A stretch of 64,000 nt of DNA from Buddleja alternifolia (GCA_019426215.1 CM033391.1:19766708-19830707), one strand, 5' to 3'. Numbered from the stretch's first letter, positions 43,197 to 55,367 are shown. Program-made: numbers and translations. Notes: a model not told the origin generated them from the letters alone.

Positions 43197-43439
43197 AGTG
43201 TGCACGACGTGCGCACACCGTGCGCACTTCGTGTGCACGCAATTCCTCGGGGTTTTTCAACCCCGTTTTCTCACGCAATTTGATTTTTCAATTCTACTAT
43301 ATCATCATGTAATAATATCCAAGAAAAAACAAAACAATCATGGTTTAAAATTATAAAATTTCATCATATTCATCATGCTTCAAAAACACGAAAAACACAT
43401 AAAATCAGGTATTTGATTAAATACGGAAATTAGAGATAG

Positions 43440-43451
43440 GCTCTGATACCA
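43440..43451 (-). promoter_or_regulatory. Primer-binding site of Copia C, initiator Met tRNA
   Basis: TGGTATCAGAGC on the minus strand, one base inside the 5' LTR. Confidence 0.95.
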
Positions 43452-43452
43452 C

Positions 43453-45064
43453 TGTTGGGATTTGTACATAAAACGCAGCAGAAATAAAACACCCACGGTG
43501 GATTCATCTTTGATTTCACATATTTAAATCATGTTGAGAAATATGTACCTTTTTCGCGTAATTAAAATTTCTAAACCAGCAACTTGATTCTTTTGGAGCA
43601 GCAATAACGTCACTGCATCTAAATCACCATGCCGAAACCGAAAGCAAAAATTCCTTCTTTTCTTCTCTTCTTGGACGTCTAGAGAGATGAGAGAGAGGTG
43701 GAGAGTTTTAACTTGGAGAGAAAATTACAAGTGAGGCTAGGGTTTAATTATTCACTAAGTAGTATATTTTTACTACAACTAGAATAATTAACCTAAGTAA
43801 CTAAATGCCCCAATTTGGGCATTTTTAATGCTCTCGGGCTTAGTCCAATTTGTGTATTTGTTTAATTAATTATTTAATTAATATAATCTATCAAATATAT
43901 ATATCAATTAAATAACTAACTTACACATGTTAATTCCATAATTAATTTCACTAGGAAATTAATTGACTCATTAACTTATTTACTTAATTAATAAGATCAT
44001 CTAATGATCAATTAATTAATCACGATATCAAATACCAAAGATTTCTCTCAAGTTTTATTCCATGATTTTTACTTTACAATTTCTTTAAGCGTGGCTCTTT
44101 AGGTTCGTCTCAAAAGGCAATTGAGAGGAAACCAAAAGGATGTGGATACCACCAAGTCAGTCCCGTGGTCCACATCGTAGCCCAATTGAGATCGAATGTA
44201 TAGAATAATTCCAAACCTTTCACGCTGTGAATACCGTACAAGTATAAACCCTCTATTCATATATCTCAGTCAAGTGAGAGTCGTGGTTTAGTCAAACACA
44301 CTGGACTTGACTAGATGCTCAGCTCATAATGAATTAAGGTCACTGAGTATACTTTCATGTCCAACATAAGTATCTCTAATGCTTTGGCCAAAGTCTTTGA
44401 CCTCACTCATTCATGACGGCATAGGATATTTTGCTCATTCACTTATGAGAGAATAAATCCCATATTGCTAATCAGTTAACATTGTTACTTGCCCATCAAG
44501 CCGCACTTCGAGGTCGACCCCACCAACGGGTGAAATGGATCTAACTACTCTAATGACAGACTTGTTGTCACAAGCACATCTTCAACGTGTTTACTCAGGT
44601 CTAAGGTTCACGCGTACCTATCACAACTTATCAGTTTTGTCATTGACTGTCATTGAGTGAAAACCCATGTGACATAACTGATACGAGCCGTGTTCGAACA
44701 CACCAGTCTAACTGATGTGTATATGATATAAGTTCCCACTATCATACTCATAGTGTTTGACTGACACTCCCTATAAAAACTTACATCATACAAGTCTATA
44801 TCCAATAATGATGTCCAGTCAATACTCTCTTCGACTTGCGAACCAATTTAGATACTAAAGATCAAACACTTCTAGTTCCAATCTCCCTAACCCATAGGGA
44901 GTAGAACGTTCGCCTTAATATCAAGGACTGATTGTTGTTTATTTAAACCTTACAAATGCCTATAAGAAACATCAAATACCTTTTATTAAAACAAGAATGT
45001 TTAGATACAAACTAATGCCTTATAATTCTATACTTTTATGGCATTTGAGGGCATAACTCTAACA
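43453..45064 (-). repeat. 5' LTR of Copia C
   Basis: 1612 bp, partner of 36000-37637, followed by the TSD copy TCTTC. Confidence 0.95.
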
Positions 45065-45189
45065 TCTTCGTCGAGCACATGTCCCAAAGATTCAAGGCTG
45101 AGGACAATCCTTAGATTTCGTATCCAATCAACAAAATTTGGTCCAGTGAGGACATTTTTCTCAAGTAGTATTGTCAAAGGGTTTGTCAT
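45065..45189 (-). pseudogene. gag: Element D Gag N-terminus, separated by Copia C insertion
   Basis: ATG at 45189. The frame MTNPLTILLEKNVLTGPNFV runs to VLDE, matching the Copia C Gag start. It is interrupted exactly at the TCTTC duplication and continues in frame at 35999 once one duplicate is discounted. Confidence 0.85.
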
Positions 45190-46371
45190 TGTGATGGAAA
45201 TAAACTACATAAAATTAACCAAGATTTTCGATTAGATGTGTTATTATGTACTTTCAAGTAAAATCATGGATTTTAAATTTACTTGACTCCCACTATTTTT
45301 CTCGAAATATTGCACTCCCATTGCAATAATCGAAAACCTTGTTGGATTGGTTTCATAGTGAGTGATTGATTTCCCCAACGACCTAAACAAGTTGCAACCT
45401 TGAACGATATATGGCTCGTTAGATCATTGAGGTGATGTCAAACATCAATCAGTCTAACAGATGATTCAATCTCCTTTAACTCATGGATCACTGAACCGCA
45501 AACTTTTCCGAAATATAGGTGGTGATCCATCTGAGTCATTTATTCCATCAACTCCTTTCGGTCTAACAATTTAATCTCGTCTTGCAACCTTGAACGATAT
45601 ATGGGCCGAAATTTGTTTCGACATGAAGGCATCAAATGCACTAGAGAAGATAGAGTACCATGTCTTGATGCATGACCCCCTTATTCAGGGAAGATGCCAT
45701 GCACTACAAATGAACCCACCTTCTAAAGTTTGATGGAGAGCTAGGACATCCAATGCCTCTTTACTTACTCAATATTTTAATTTGGGAGGATTATAACATT
45801 CGATAATGTTATTAAGTTGGTCTCACTTTGCACATTAATTTCTTTATCGCGCAATAAATGGAAATGCATAAGAATGAGCCTCGCAATTCTAACAACACAC
45901 ACATGTACGGACTATCCAGATCAACTCGAGCCAATGAGTGATCGGGGAGGGGTCCTATTTATTACAAGGGTCGGGCCCTATACAAAGATCTAATCTTCTT
46001 GATTCTCCAACACTTCATGTACCACCATGAACCGCCATTTGGGCCTATCTCTAAAATAATTACATAAAAATAACTATACAAAATTCTATGAATTGAAGAT
46101 ACAAACTGGCTTGCTCAAAACCGGCCCAATACAACCCAGGTAAGACAACATAAATAAAACCCAAAGTCTATACATGGTGTCACCATCACATATGTAAGTA
46201 GCATATAAACAATTTAAAAAAAAAACATATGTGAATTTATCCTTTAAATCTAATTTAATGTGTGATTAAATCTAATTTAGTCTAAGATTAAATCTAATTT
46301 ATTCTATGATTGAATCCAATTCAATCTCTTGATTAAATCCAATTTATTCTTCAATTAAATCTAATTTAATA
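45190..46371 (-). other. Untranslated leader of element D, gag-proximal part
   Basis: Non-coding. Homologous to the C leader near gag. The hairpin core recurs at 45395 (CAACCTTGAACGATAT), about 45499 (diverged, but with a perfect 9-bp stem ATGGATCAC 45483-45491 / GTGATCCAT 45522-45530) and 45585. From 46225 it becomes a tract of TAAATCTAATTTA-type repeats, broken by the solo SIRE LTR. Confidence 0.75.
45377..45613 (-). promoter_or_regulatory. Array of leader hairpins (element D)
   Basis: Three units with core starts at 45395, 45499 and 45585. The spacing, 104 and 86 bp, is nearly the same as the 105 and 86 bp in Copia C. Stems: AACGA/TCGTT around unit 1, ATGGATCAC/GTGATCCAT around unit 2, and a weak AATTT/AAATT around unit 3. 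Confidence 0.6.
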
Positions 46372-46376
46372 TCATC

Positions 46377-48149
46377 TGTTGGTCCCAAGTGGCATACGAA
46401 AGGGTCTAGAAGGGGGGGTTGAATAGACCCTTAAGTCTTTTTCAACTTCTAAAAATCTTTCGTATCACTTTTGAAATATTTGAACGCTTGAGAAAAGATA
46501 ACTTAGACTTAATGATTTCAACGATTACCAAAGTAGGGTAACATTTCAATCACTTCATCAGGGTTAGCACAGCGGAAATGTTTTTATAGCTTAGCATTCG
46601 TTTTAACCAATTAGTCGCTTATTAGTTTTAAATGCCTTTTCAAGATATAATATGACAGTGTAATGTAAGGCAATAAAATAGTAAATGACACAAAATATTT
46701 GTAAGGTTCGTTGGATGGTGTAATCCCAACTACATCCTTCTTCTCCTTTTCACTCGGAGGAAATCCACTAAAATGATTCTCAAAGAATCACACAGAATCT
46801 TCTACAAATTAGGGAGAGAGGTGAAGACGATCTCGAGCTCCTTGATCACACAGATTTCAGCTCCAATAAAGATCTTCTCCAAGATGGCCTTGAGCTCCTT
46901 GATCACTCAGACTTCAACTCTAATAAAGACCTTTCTTCAACAAGCTTCTCTTACTCAAAAATACTGCTTGTGGAAGTCAACAATCTTTCTCACTCAGATG
47001 AAAGGTGTTGAGGGTTTATTGTAACAGGTTTGTTTGATGTTGGGAAATTCAAACAACTTGGGATATCTCAATAATAGTGTGGGGTTCTTCTTGGAAGATG
47101 TTTGAGATATCGGGTGACTGTCTGGAATGTATTTGAGAAGCTTGAAGGATTTTGGCTATGGGGTTTGCAAGCTTTTCTCTCAAATTATTTCTCAGCTCTC
47201 TTTCACATTTTCATCTTTTTTTCTTTTTTTACTCTCACACAGAGATAGCTGAAGGGTACTATTTATAGAGAATTTTGGGATTTGTCCGTTGGACACAAGT
47301 CAGGCGCGTGTACCTCACGCGGAGCTTCAAATAGTCCCTTTTCTGACATTCCTTAATTTCTGCTGATTCCTATTGGACAGGAGCAGGTTTGAATTCTGAA
47401 AAGCTGACAGTCTAGTCAACAAAGGTGGCTTGTCCACAAGTCATACTGTCTTGTTTGCTTTTAATGCACTTATCAAGCATTTAAAGCATTTTGAATTTAT
47501 TTCCCGTTGGAAATAAATGTCCGTTGGTGATTGCATTTAAGTCCTTGATAACTTGGGTTTAATCCTTCAGGTGAATCTAAAAACTGTTCGCATGAATAGT
47601 GATGCATGAATAGTAGCACTATTCAGAAGACGCTTGAATGCTGTTCACCTGAATAGTAACGCTGAACACTGTTCATTTGAATAGTAACGCTTGAAACTTG
47701 AGCGTTTGAAACTCTGAGCGCTTGAATACTGTTCACTTGAATTGTACTCGTGAATAGTATTTCTTGAATAGTAAGCGCTGGACGCTTGAGTCGCTGGATG
47801 CTTGAGCGCTTGAATAGTATCGCGTGAATAGTAAGCGCTTGATTCATAAATTCTGAAGTAGTCTTTTAGCGTTTGACAGACGCTCAAAGCAAATCTTTAT
47901 CTTCTCTTGACTTCAGACGCTGATCTTCAACTTCATCCTTGATAGACTCACTCAGAATTTTATCAGTGACTTGATATTAAATACTTAGTCTAAAATCTAT
48001 AAAGATAAAAATTACAAGCCTAACAAAATAAGTAAACTTTCAAACGCTTATACAATATTTCTATGAAATTACAAACTTACATTCTTTTGGGGTCTAACAT
48101 GAAATCCTATCTTGTCATCATCAAAACATCTAACATGAAATTCCTAACA
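46377..48149 (-). mobile_element. Solo LTR of SIRE family
   Basis: 1773 bp, TGTTGGTCCC...CCTAACA, flanked by perfect TCATC duplications (46372-46376, 48150-48154). No internal region, so it is the product of LTR-LTR recombination. It is about 260 bp longer than the LTRs of the full element, mainly because of an internal repeat expansion. Confidence 0.95.
47580..47845. repeat. TGAATAGTA / GCGCTTGA minisatellite in solo LTR
   Basis: About ten imperfect copies of TGAATAGTA alternate with CGCTTGAA/CTGTTCAC words, forming complementary CTATTCA/TGAATAG pairs. It is absent at the same place in the LTRs at 7611 and 27109. Confidence 0.8.
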
Positions 48150-48154
48150 TCATC

Positions 48155-49184
48155 AAAATAAATCCAATTTAGTTTGAATACTTTAATCTAATTAAAGATT
48201 GACTATCATCAAATAAAGTCTAATGGGTAATTTAATCTAAACACATAACAATATCATGTAAAAGGAAAGCAATATTTAAATCTAATTTAACAAATCCAAT
48301 TTAATAAATATCAACTTTGAAAAAGAGTTTTAAATCCAATTTAAGACTTTGAAAAATTCTAAGTTCAATTGAAATTTTTCAAGTTTAAATCCAATTTAAA
48401 TAAAATAACTAAGTCTAATTTAGAATAAAATTAAATCTAATTTAAATTTCCCAAATCCAATTTACTGTTTTTGAATAAAATTTAAATCCAATCAAATTTT
48501 ATTCAATAAATCCAATTTAGAAGTTGAAACGAAATTTAATTAGGGTTGTTTACTTGATAAATATTTAGATTAAGTTTTCAATTAGGATTGAACCCACATA
48601 ATTAATTAATTGATAATTGGTCAATCCAATTAAATCATTTGGGCCAAGCCCTATAATTAATTATATTAGGCCCAATACAAAAAACTCAATTAATTAAACA
48701 ACAGCTGGGCTTGGCCCAACATTATTAATTAATTGTGATGGGCCAAGCCCAGCAAAAGAAACAATTAACCTGCGCAGGGCCAAGCCCAGCGCTATTTATC
48801 CCAATGTTGTGCGCTGGGCTCGGTCCAACGCTTATTTATGCGTTGGGCTAGGCCCAGCGCTATGCATATGGGTATTAGGCTTTAGCCCAACACCCCCTTT
48901 ACCGCCGCCCCCTCTCCAGCCCGCGCCTATAGCAGCAGCAGCGCCGACAGTGGCGCGCAACCGATTTTTTCAAAAATCCATTTTTTCTTAAAATCACGAA
49001 TCCAATTCAATTTTTCGTTTTACCCAGTAAATCCAATTCAACTCATGAAAAATTAATTTTACATATAAGCATGCATAATATAAATTACCCAAATTTACAT
49101 AAAATATGTAAATACATGTTTATGATATTATAACAATTAAAACACATAAACATACAACGAATATCATGATATTCCCGAATTTTG
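48155..49184 (-). other. Untranslated leader of element D, PBS-proximal part
   Basis: Continues the AAATCCAATTTA-type repeat tract to about 48540, then GC-rich palindromes (48704-48860) and a non-coding stretch to the PBS. A chance ORF at 48809-48991 is not credited. Confidence 0.7.
48704..48860. repeat. Alternating inverted-repeat array GGGCCAAGCCCAGC
   Basis: GCTGGGCTTGGCCC at 48704-48717, its perfect complement at 48740-48753, again at 48777-48790, inverse variant at 48811-48826 and a further variant at 48845-48860. Five units lie about 34-37 bp apart with switching orientation. Confidence 0.8.
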
Positions 49185-49196
49185 GCTCTAATACCA
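49185..49196 (-). promoter_or_regulatory. Primer-binding site of element D
   Basis: TGGTATTAGAGC on the minus strand: the iMet PBS with one change, one base inside the LTR. Confidence 0.85.
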
Positions 49197-49197
49197 C

Positions 49198-50898
49198 TGT
49201 TGTGATTCGGTCTAGCGGAATAAAATTTTAAACCGAATCACACCCGAGAATCCGATTCGGGGAGAATCATAATATTAGCATATAGATCAATTGACGAGAA
49301 TTGACAAGAGTAATCGAATTACCTTTTTTCTCTATTGAATCTCGAATTATCAGCAGCAGCCCCGGACTCCTGCCTCTAGATAATCATGCGGAAGAAGAAT
49401 TCTCCAAGAAATGCTCAATCTCCTCCTAGGCAACTATTGCAGGCGGCTAGAGTGGATGGAGAGGGAGGGATTTTTTTTCTTTCCTAATGTCTAGGTTTAT
49501 TTTGCCTCAGTGTCAGATTCTAAAACAATGACTTGTGTGTTTGGAGTTCTGACACTGACTGATTACTTATACCAAGTAAAAGACACCTCCAGGGTTACAC
49601 AGTAGGGGCGGCCGGATTGGCCTTTTCAGATGGGCTTCGGGCTTTGTTTTTACTTAGCCCATGTGTAATTAATTAAATCCAAGTCCAATCCAATTGGTAA
49701 TAAATTAATTACATTAATCCAATTAATGTAATTCAACTTATAAATTAATTTCCAATTAATTAACTTATGAATTAATATGATTTAATTAATTTATTTAATC
49801 AAATTAAATATCTTTAATTAAATCATGCCATCTATTTTTTCAGACAATTCACATCAAATGTGATTTTACCAAAATACCCTTAGCTTAAGGAAATATTCCT
49901 TTTCTTCACATAGCGCGACTCTCTAGGCTCAATTCAATTGGCAATGGGAGGATTCCAAAGGATAAGGTTGTCACCTAGCCAACACCGTGGAACCAAATCG
50001 TAACCCAATTGAAAACGAGATGATCATGTCATCACGAACCTCGACTACAAATATCATATGTGTATAAACTCTTCACCGATATGACCCGATCAAGTAAGAG
50101 CCATGTTTTAATCAAACTCATAAAACTTGATATTGTACTAAGAATCATAATAATGTGAAATTACCAAACTACCCTCAGTGACAATCACGGGATAGTTTAT
50201 ATGATGTGGCCAAAGACTTATAATTTCAATTACTTACGATCGTACAGGTCACATGCTCATTTACTGTCGAGACGGTGAATCCCGTTTTGGCATGTTACCT
50301 TATAACATCAAATGTACTATTGGATCGTACTTCGAGGTCGACCCCACCTTCCAGGTGATATAGGTCTAACTACTCTGATAACATATCCAATACTACAAGC
50401 ATGTTATAAATGACTCATCAGGTCTAAAGTTCACACATACTATCATAATCTTAATCCCAATCATTGATTGTCAAAGAGTAAATATCCATGTGATCGGATT
50501 AATGCGAGTCGAGTTCAAATATGTTAATTCTATTAATCATATTCATGACACCAGCTCCCACTATCTAATCAGTGTACGACTGGCACTTCCTTGTCAAAGA
50601 AGGTGTCTTATGAGTTGAATATTAATGCCCAATTAATATTCGTTAACTCACGAACTCCCAGTTTTAGAGATTAAGTACTGGACTGTTCTAGTGCCTCCTC
50701 TTGTCAATAAGAGGCGGAAAGTCTATCTTGAAATCTCTTAGACTAATTTGTTCAATACATTTACATGCCATTAGATTTATATGAACAACATCAAAACCTT
50801 TATTCTATAAATAGAAACATCAAACGTTTTGTACAAATAACTTATCTAAGCCCTACACTATCTAATTCCTCATAGGCATTGAAGGCATACACCTAACA
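49198..50898 (-). repeat. 5' LTR of element D
   Basis: 1701 bp, TGTTGTGATTC...CACCTAACA, preceded by the PBS. No partner LTR occurs in the window: D's 3' half (INT, RT, RH, 3' LTR) is lost at the junction near 34930. The first bases after it belong to a SIRE-like fragment. Confidence 0.85.
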
Positions 50899-51055
50899 AC
50901 CTTTAGCGATGAAAATAATGCACGATTTTCAGAGAAAGTTACTTAGTGTTAAAGTGGGAATATTCTTAACGCTAGAGTCTTATTTTACTAAGGAACTTTT
51001 AATCGCTGTTGAGAAATAATACTTTTATTTTATTAGCGATCAATTCGTATGAGCC
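50899..51055 (-). mobile_element. SIRE spacer fragment
   Basis: Matches the non-coding spacer of the SIRE element around 14205-14400 (CTTTTAGCGATG, AAAGTGGGAAT and AACGCT words in the same order and orientation). Element D apparently inserted into an older SIRE copy. Confidence 0.65.
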
Positions 51056-51884
51056 ACTCCTCAAATTATTTTCCTGATCCAAGACTAGAGTTTAGGTTCA
51101 GCCGAAACTTAATTAACTTAGATAACTATATTTGTGATGTGATCATAGTGACCTTCGCCATCTAAGAAAGATCACCACTCCTTCTTAATGACTTTGATAC
51201 TCTGGCCAGAAACTTTCCACTGGTCATCTATGTCATACAACAGCATAGGAAATCTCTAGGTATCTGTACCGTGGATAGATTTCCTTTTGATGTCATTTGT
51301 TCTATCGTACATCCAGACTGTACCCAAACTTATTCCATCTCGTGATTCTCCTAGAATATGGAATATGGAATATGATCACAGTACAGTGGGTCGAACCCAT
51401 CACAGCCATGATATCTCAGGTTTTAAGGATTATCTCAATTACATAACCCTTAGGATTCAAAAATTAACACGAAACCAACATGAAATCCTGCGGGGTGGTT
51501 TAATATTCACACTACATAAAGGTAGACCCTCTACACATGCACCGATCCCCAATTAATGCACATAGAACAAGGCACTCCCATTACAGGAATGTTGTACGAG
51601 AAAGCCTTTGCGATACTATGCTTTTCCTTTTTCTCACATCTCTATGGTTTGGAACTATTTTAGGATCACAAGCCTAGAAAATGTCCCACAGCCGCTACCT
51701 AATGTGTGTGACCGTCCCCTTAGCCATACAATAATCCTTAGGGCTCTATCAACTGCGGCGTAGATTTATGAATAAAAACAATTGTCATGTAAGTAAATGG
51801 TTTGATATATAAAACAAGAATGTACTTAAGTGTTTTACAAGTTTGACAGTGCCACTAAATGACTAATCGAGCACCTAACACTAA
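51056..51884. other. Unassigned, possibly LTR-derived
   Basis: No gene. It ends ...GAGCACCTAACACTAACA, like the ends of Copia LTRs here, then passes into LINE sequence. A matching TG start and duplication are not found. Confidence 0.35.
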
Positions 51885-52099
51885 CAAAGACCCAGTAGGC
51901 GTTGTTCGCACACACACATGCAAGTGCATGATTTTACTTTTTCTCTTGTCTTAGCCGCATTAGAGCCACTCAAGAAATATCCCTACCTCTTTCTCCATAA
52001 GCTGAAATTTGATATTCTCTATGCTAGCATTGCAAGAGATAATCGACGGTACAAGCTAAAGTGTGGATACCAATAGAGGCGCAACGTGGTTGGAGTTTT

Positions 52100-53547
52100 G
52101 AAGCATATGAAATCCCGATGAGACAATTGGACCATAAAAACCGGCACATCTATAGAAGAATGAGGTGATTAGAAGCTGTGATTTTCTTTGTCCATTAGCG
52201 ACAGATCAAATAAGTGGTATCTCGTTGTGAGCAATAAACAAGATTGATAAGATTCGCGGAAACACCCTAAGAAGATGGGTGGCACAATATCTTGGATTGG
52301 GGATTTATAGGGGTGCATTTGGGATAGAGCTAGAGTTACCTCATCCTCGGAGTAGTCTCGACACAAAGCACGGTTCATTTCTATAGTTACTTTTGGTTCT
52401 AAGTCCCTCAACACATCTTCCTGATCCTCAATCTCCGTTTGAATCGAGGTGAATTTTTTTTAAAAGCTTCGAGTTATAATTCCCTAAATAATCAAGTTTT
52501 TATCACCCTTCATACCATTCTCATCCTTAAGTTTCTAAATAGAGTTACGATGTTTTCTCTCCATTATGCTAGAATGAAAAGAGTATGTGTTCCAATTACC
52601 GTTACAAATCTAAATATCCTGATTCCTTTGGAACCAAGTTGTTTTCTCTCTTGATCAAAGTTCTTCCAATTCAGCCCTAAGTCACGCCACACAAGATTTT
52701 GTCTATGTCTTAATCTGTTGTGCTTGAAGAGGGATAATTTCATCCTCTAATTCCTCATCGGTCAAGCAACACTACTAAAGGCATCCTTGTTCCAATTCAG
52801 TAACCCTATTCGATAAGACCTCGCATCTTCCCACACCAGTCCAAACACGTACGTGTTATGCTGCATTTGCCAAGCTTCCCACACCAGTCCAGTTCATTTA
52901 TTCACGAGATGTGATCAGACGCACATGTCTCCAAATGGGAAACCTTGGTTCATGGAAAAGTATGAAGCCAATCCTTATTCCCACATGCCCGGTTCAATCT
53001 TTCTCTAACTGTGTGGAGTACTTCTCTATAGTTGCTTCATGTGAGCTTATGACCATTGAAGCCCAAATTCTACAAGTTTGTTATTTTGAGTGCCTCCCTA
53101 AAGTTCCTCACTTTTCAAAGGGGTTTCGGCAATCTCCCCTCCCTGTCTTCAAATTAAATCTCATTGTAGTCCCATCACAAGCCAAGTCAAGTTCCATTGA
53201 GTCGCTCCAAAAGATCCCCAAGAATTTTACGGCATAGTTGTGTCCATTTCACCATAAGACCGTTTGAAACACTACTATCCATCACTACTATTCAGATTGA
53301 TTGTAACATTGATGTGCAAAGATGATAGAGATTAAAGTTGTATGTCGATCTTCTTATCCCACAATAAGCCAAGCCCCCCATCCCGACCAATGCGATCCAC
53401 ATTTAAGCCATGGATATTATCTATATTTTCCAACTGATCATAATAGAATTTCTTGCATCAAGCCTCCCAGATGAAGATCAGTGAGGGGTGTACCCTACTG
53501 CTGCCTCTCTCTACTAAACCTTGGTAATTCCAAACTAAGATATGCAT
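52100..53547 (-). pseudogene. LINE ORF2: endonuclease and RT start
   Basis: The start at 53547 resembles the plant L1 opening MKILxWNxRGL (here MHILVWNYQGL). It is followed by VDRIGRDGGLGLLW and, later, a YGEMDTT word, all characteristic of the APE-type endonuclease. The RT-proximal region at 52169-52414 reads MNRALCRDYSEDEVTLALSQ, then MHPYKSP, the conserved segment before the RT core. Many stops and frameshifts. The RT catalytic FADD box is absent because the element is truncated. Confidence 0.75.
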
Positions 53548-53744
53548 TAAACCCAGCGGGGCTATCCCCAGCTTCTGCTAATAAATCTTCATCCATTATG
53601 TATCGAGTACCAACATTCCCAATTTAACGAATCTCCTGAGATAGGTATGTTTGTGAGAGAGAGGAGCTTTCGCTTAACAGAAGTCGGGTTACTAATATTT
53701 TCCTTTTGGTTGTTTTTTCACTTCATTAGGAGGTTTTGGGGAGG

Positions 53745-54934
53745 TCAAGTTGGAGTAGTGGAAATTTGAAGGGGTAAGTTTATAAGCATAGAATTGAAGA
53801 GGGATGGAGAGTTATGGGACCGATGAGATTGTTTGCATGGGCGCATCAAAGGAAAGGGGTGGATGTGGATGAAAGAAGACAAGATTGTCGAGTGGGTGAT
53901 CACGATAGAATCTGTTTGATACAAAATGGCTGGTAGGATAGAGAGGTGGTAACTAGGAGCATGTAAGTCATAGTTCAAGTATTTGGGGGTAGAGACTGGA
54001 AGAATAGTACGAGTTGACAAAAGGAGGAAGTAGTTGTGTGAGGATCATGGAAGATGGCTTGGAAGTTATTAAAGCCCTGATGTAACTAGAACAATCGTGC
54101 CACGGTATTCATCAGTATCCACAGTGTGAGAGCTTTTGAGGAGGTGGAAGGATTGGTCTGTCGATGCGGGGTTCAGGTGGGTTCTCAAACTCATGAGGAG
54201 CTAGAGTCGTGGATTGTAAGCGGAGAAGTGAACGAGGACCATATGGTGGGGACTGGGAAGCTATGATAGGAAAATCAGTCGGGTTGTGATGGTAAGTATT
54301 GGTTTTTGGTACATTTCCACCCCATCTGTTAGAGCCCCTCAACTTCGAATTCAAAATCAAACCAGAGTCTCCAAAGCGTCTTTTTAGAGAAAGAGCCAAT
54401 GAGTTCAAATTGAGGCTATTATCTACATATAACCAAAATTCCTAGGGACTTTTCAAGCCAGGATCATCTAACTCTTCTAAATATCGGAGTTCGCAAAAGC
54501 TACACACGTGTCCAGTAAGCCAGGACAAGTAGCAGGATTTAGGTAGTTTCTTGTAAGTGGGCATCTACAATTCATCACTATCTAGATTGGTAATAAACAA
54601 AAACCGAGACAATGCCATTGAAATATATATACGTACCTTAATCCGAACCAGTGATCCCCAAAGACCTCTAGATTGCTGATCAAAGTTCTGGAAAACCCCA
54701 ATATTATTACCAATGATAACTGCCAACTCGTTATCTATTTATTCCTCAGCAACAAGTGCTCACAGATATGGAAATCCATCCATACCAATTCCATTGTTAA
54801 CGGATCATCCCACGTGCGAAGAGGTTGCAGAACTAGCATGTCATTTTCAAAGCTCCAAGGACCATTCTCGTAACCCGATCCAGATCAAGTCTATGTCGAC
54901 ACATAAAAAGAAAGCTAAAGGTGTGTATCTGTTC
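53745..54934 (-). pseudogene. LINE ORF1: DUF4283 domain and zinc knuckle
   Basis: Near 54830-54900 the frame reads GPWSFENDMLVLQPL, the hallmark of DUF4283 nucleic-acid-binding proteins. A degraded zinc knuckle follows (CYLSWLTGHVCSFCELRY, about 54470-54530), then a Pro/Arg-rich tail (54112-54408). Several stops. It would have bound the LINE RNA. Confidence 0.7.
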
Positions 54935-55367
54935 TGTCGGAAATAAATCGCATATAACATGCGATTTCAACATAATTAAATACTAACCAAATGCGGATCT
55001 CAACTTGGTTGTTTCACACTTCTTCCACACAGTTTTGATGCTCTAAAATGTCCACAATCTCAGTCACGGGGAGAGAGATGCTTTCCGCGATCCAAATACT
55101 TCAAATGGTGAATCTCCTTTGTCCATTTTACACCATAATATGACTTTTATGTCTTTGCATTTTACCCCTTATTTATGCTGCGAATTTTTCACTTATTTTG
55201 TGTTGTTTTCTATCTTATTTCAAACATAAGATTTATATTGAGAGAGGGAGGGAGTTGGGGTAGTTTTATCCTACAAAAACTACTCCCTCCTTTTTTTTCT
55301 TTCAAAATTAATATGGGTAGGGCCAAGCCCTCATGGGCGACCCATGACCCATATCCAATTTCCAACA
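54935..55367 (-). repeat. 3' LTR of element G
   Basis: 433 bp, TGTCGG...TTCCAACA. Matches 63711-64000. Confidence 0.9.

Larger units (their letters stand above)
41572..43439 (-). other. Untranslated leader of Copia C
   Basis: About 1.87 kb between PBS and gag ATG with no supported ORF. It contains the triple hairpin array (41788-42018) near gag, several GGGCC/GGCCC words, and a GC-rich island (43020-43260) with a perfect hairpin near the PBS. Confidence 0.75.
36000..45064 (-). mobile_element. Copia retrotransposon C (Angela/Tork-like), complete but decayed
   Basis: 9065 bp, with LTRs 36000-37637 and 43453-45064. The perfect 5-bp duplication TCTTC lies at 35995-35999 and 45065-45069. iMet PBS at 43440-43451, PPT at 37638-37649. 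Minus-sense order is leader, gag, zinc knuckle, protease, integrase, RT, RNase H. It inserted into the gag of a related element (D). The LTR size, overall length and gene order fit the Angela/Tork group, but the lineage is inferred. Stops and at least one frameshift between integrase and RT make it non-functional. Confidence 0.92.
51885..54934 (-). mobile_element. L1-type LINE remnant
   Basis: Minus-sense non-LTR element with ORF1 on the right and endonuclease then the beginning of RT on the left. It is truncated within RT at the left and by the LTR at 54935 on the right. Heavily decayed. Confidence 0.8.

Noticed and set aside
43018..43278. Overlapping ORFs on both strands in the C leader
   Set aside because: They arise from the GC-rich palindromic island, where stops are rare in all frames; no family resemblance.
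48809..48991. 60-aa ORF in the D leader
   Set aside because: Low-complexity Pro/Ala translation of the palindromic GGGCC array; no conservation evidence.
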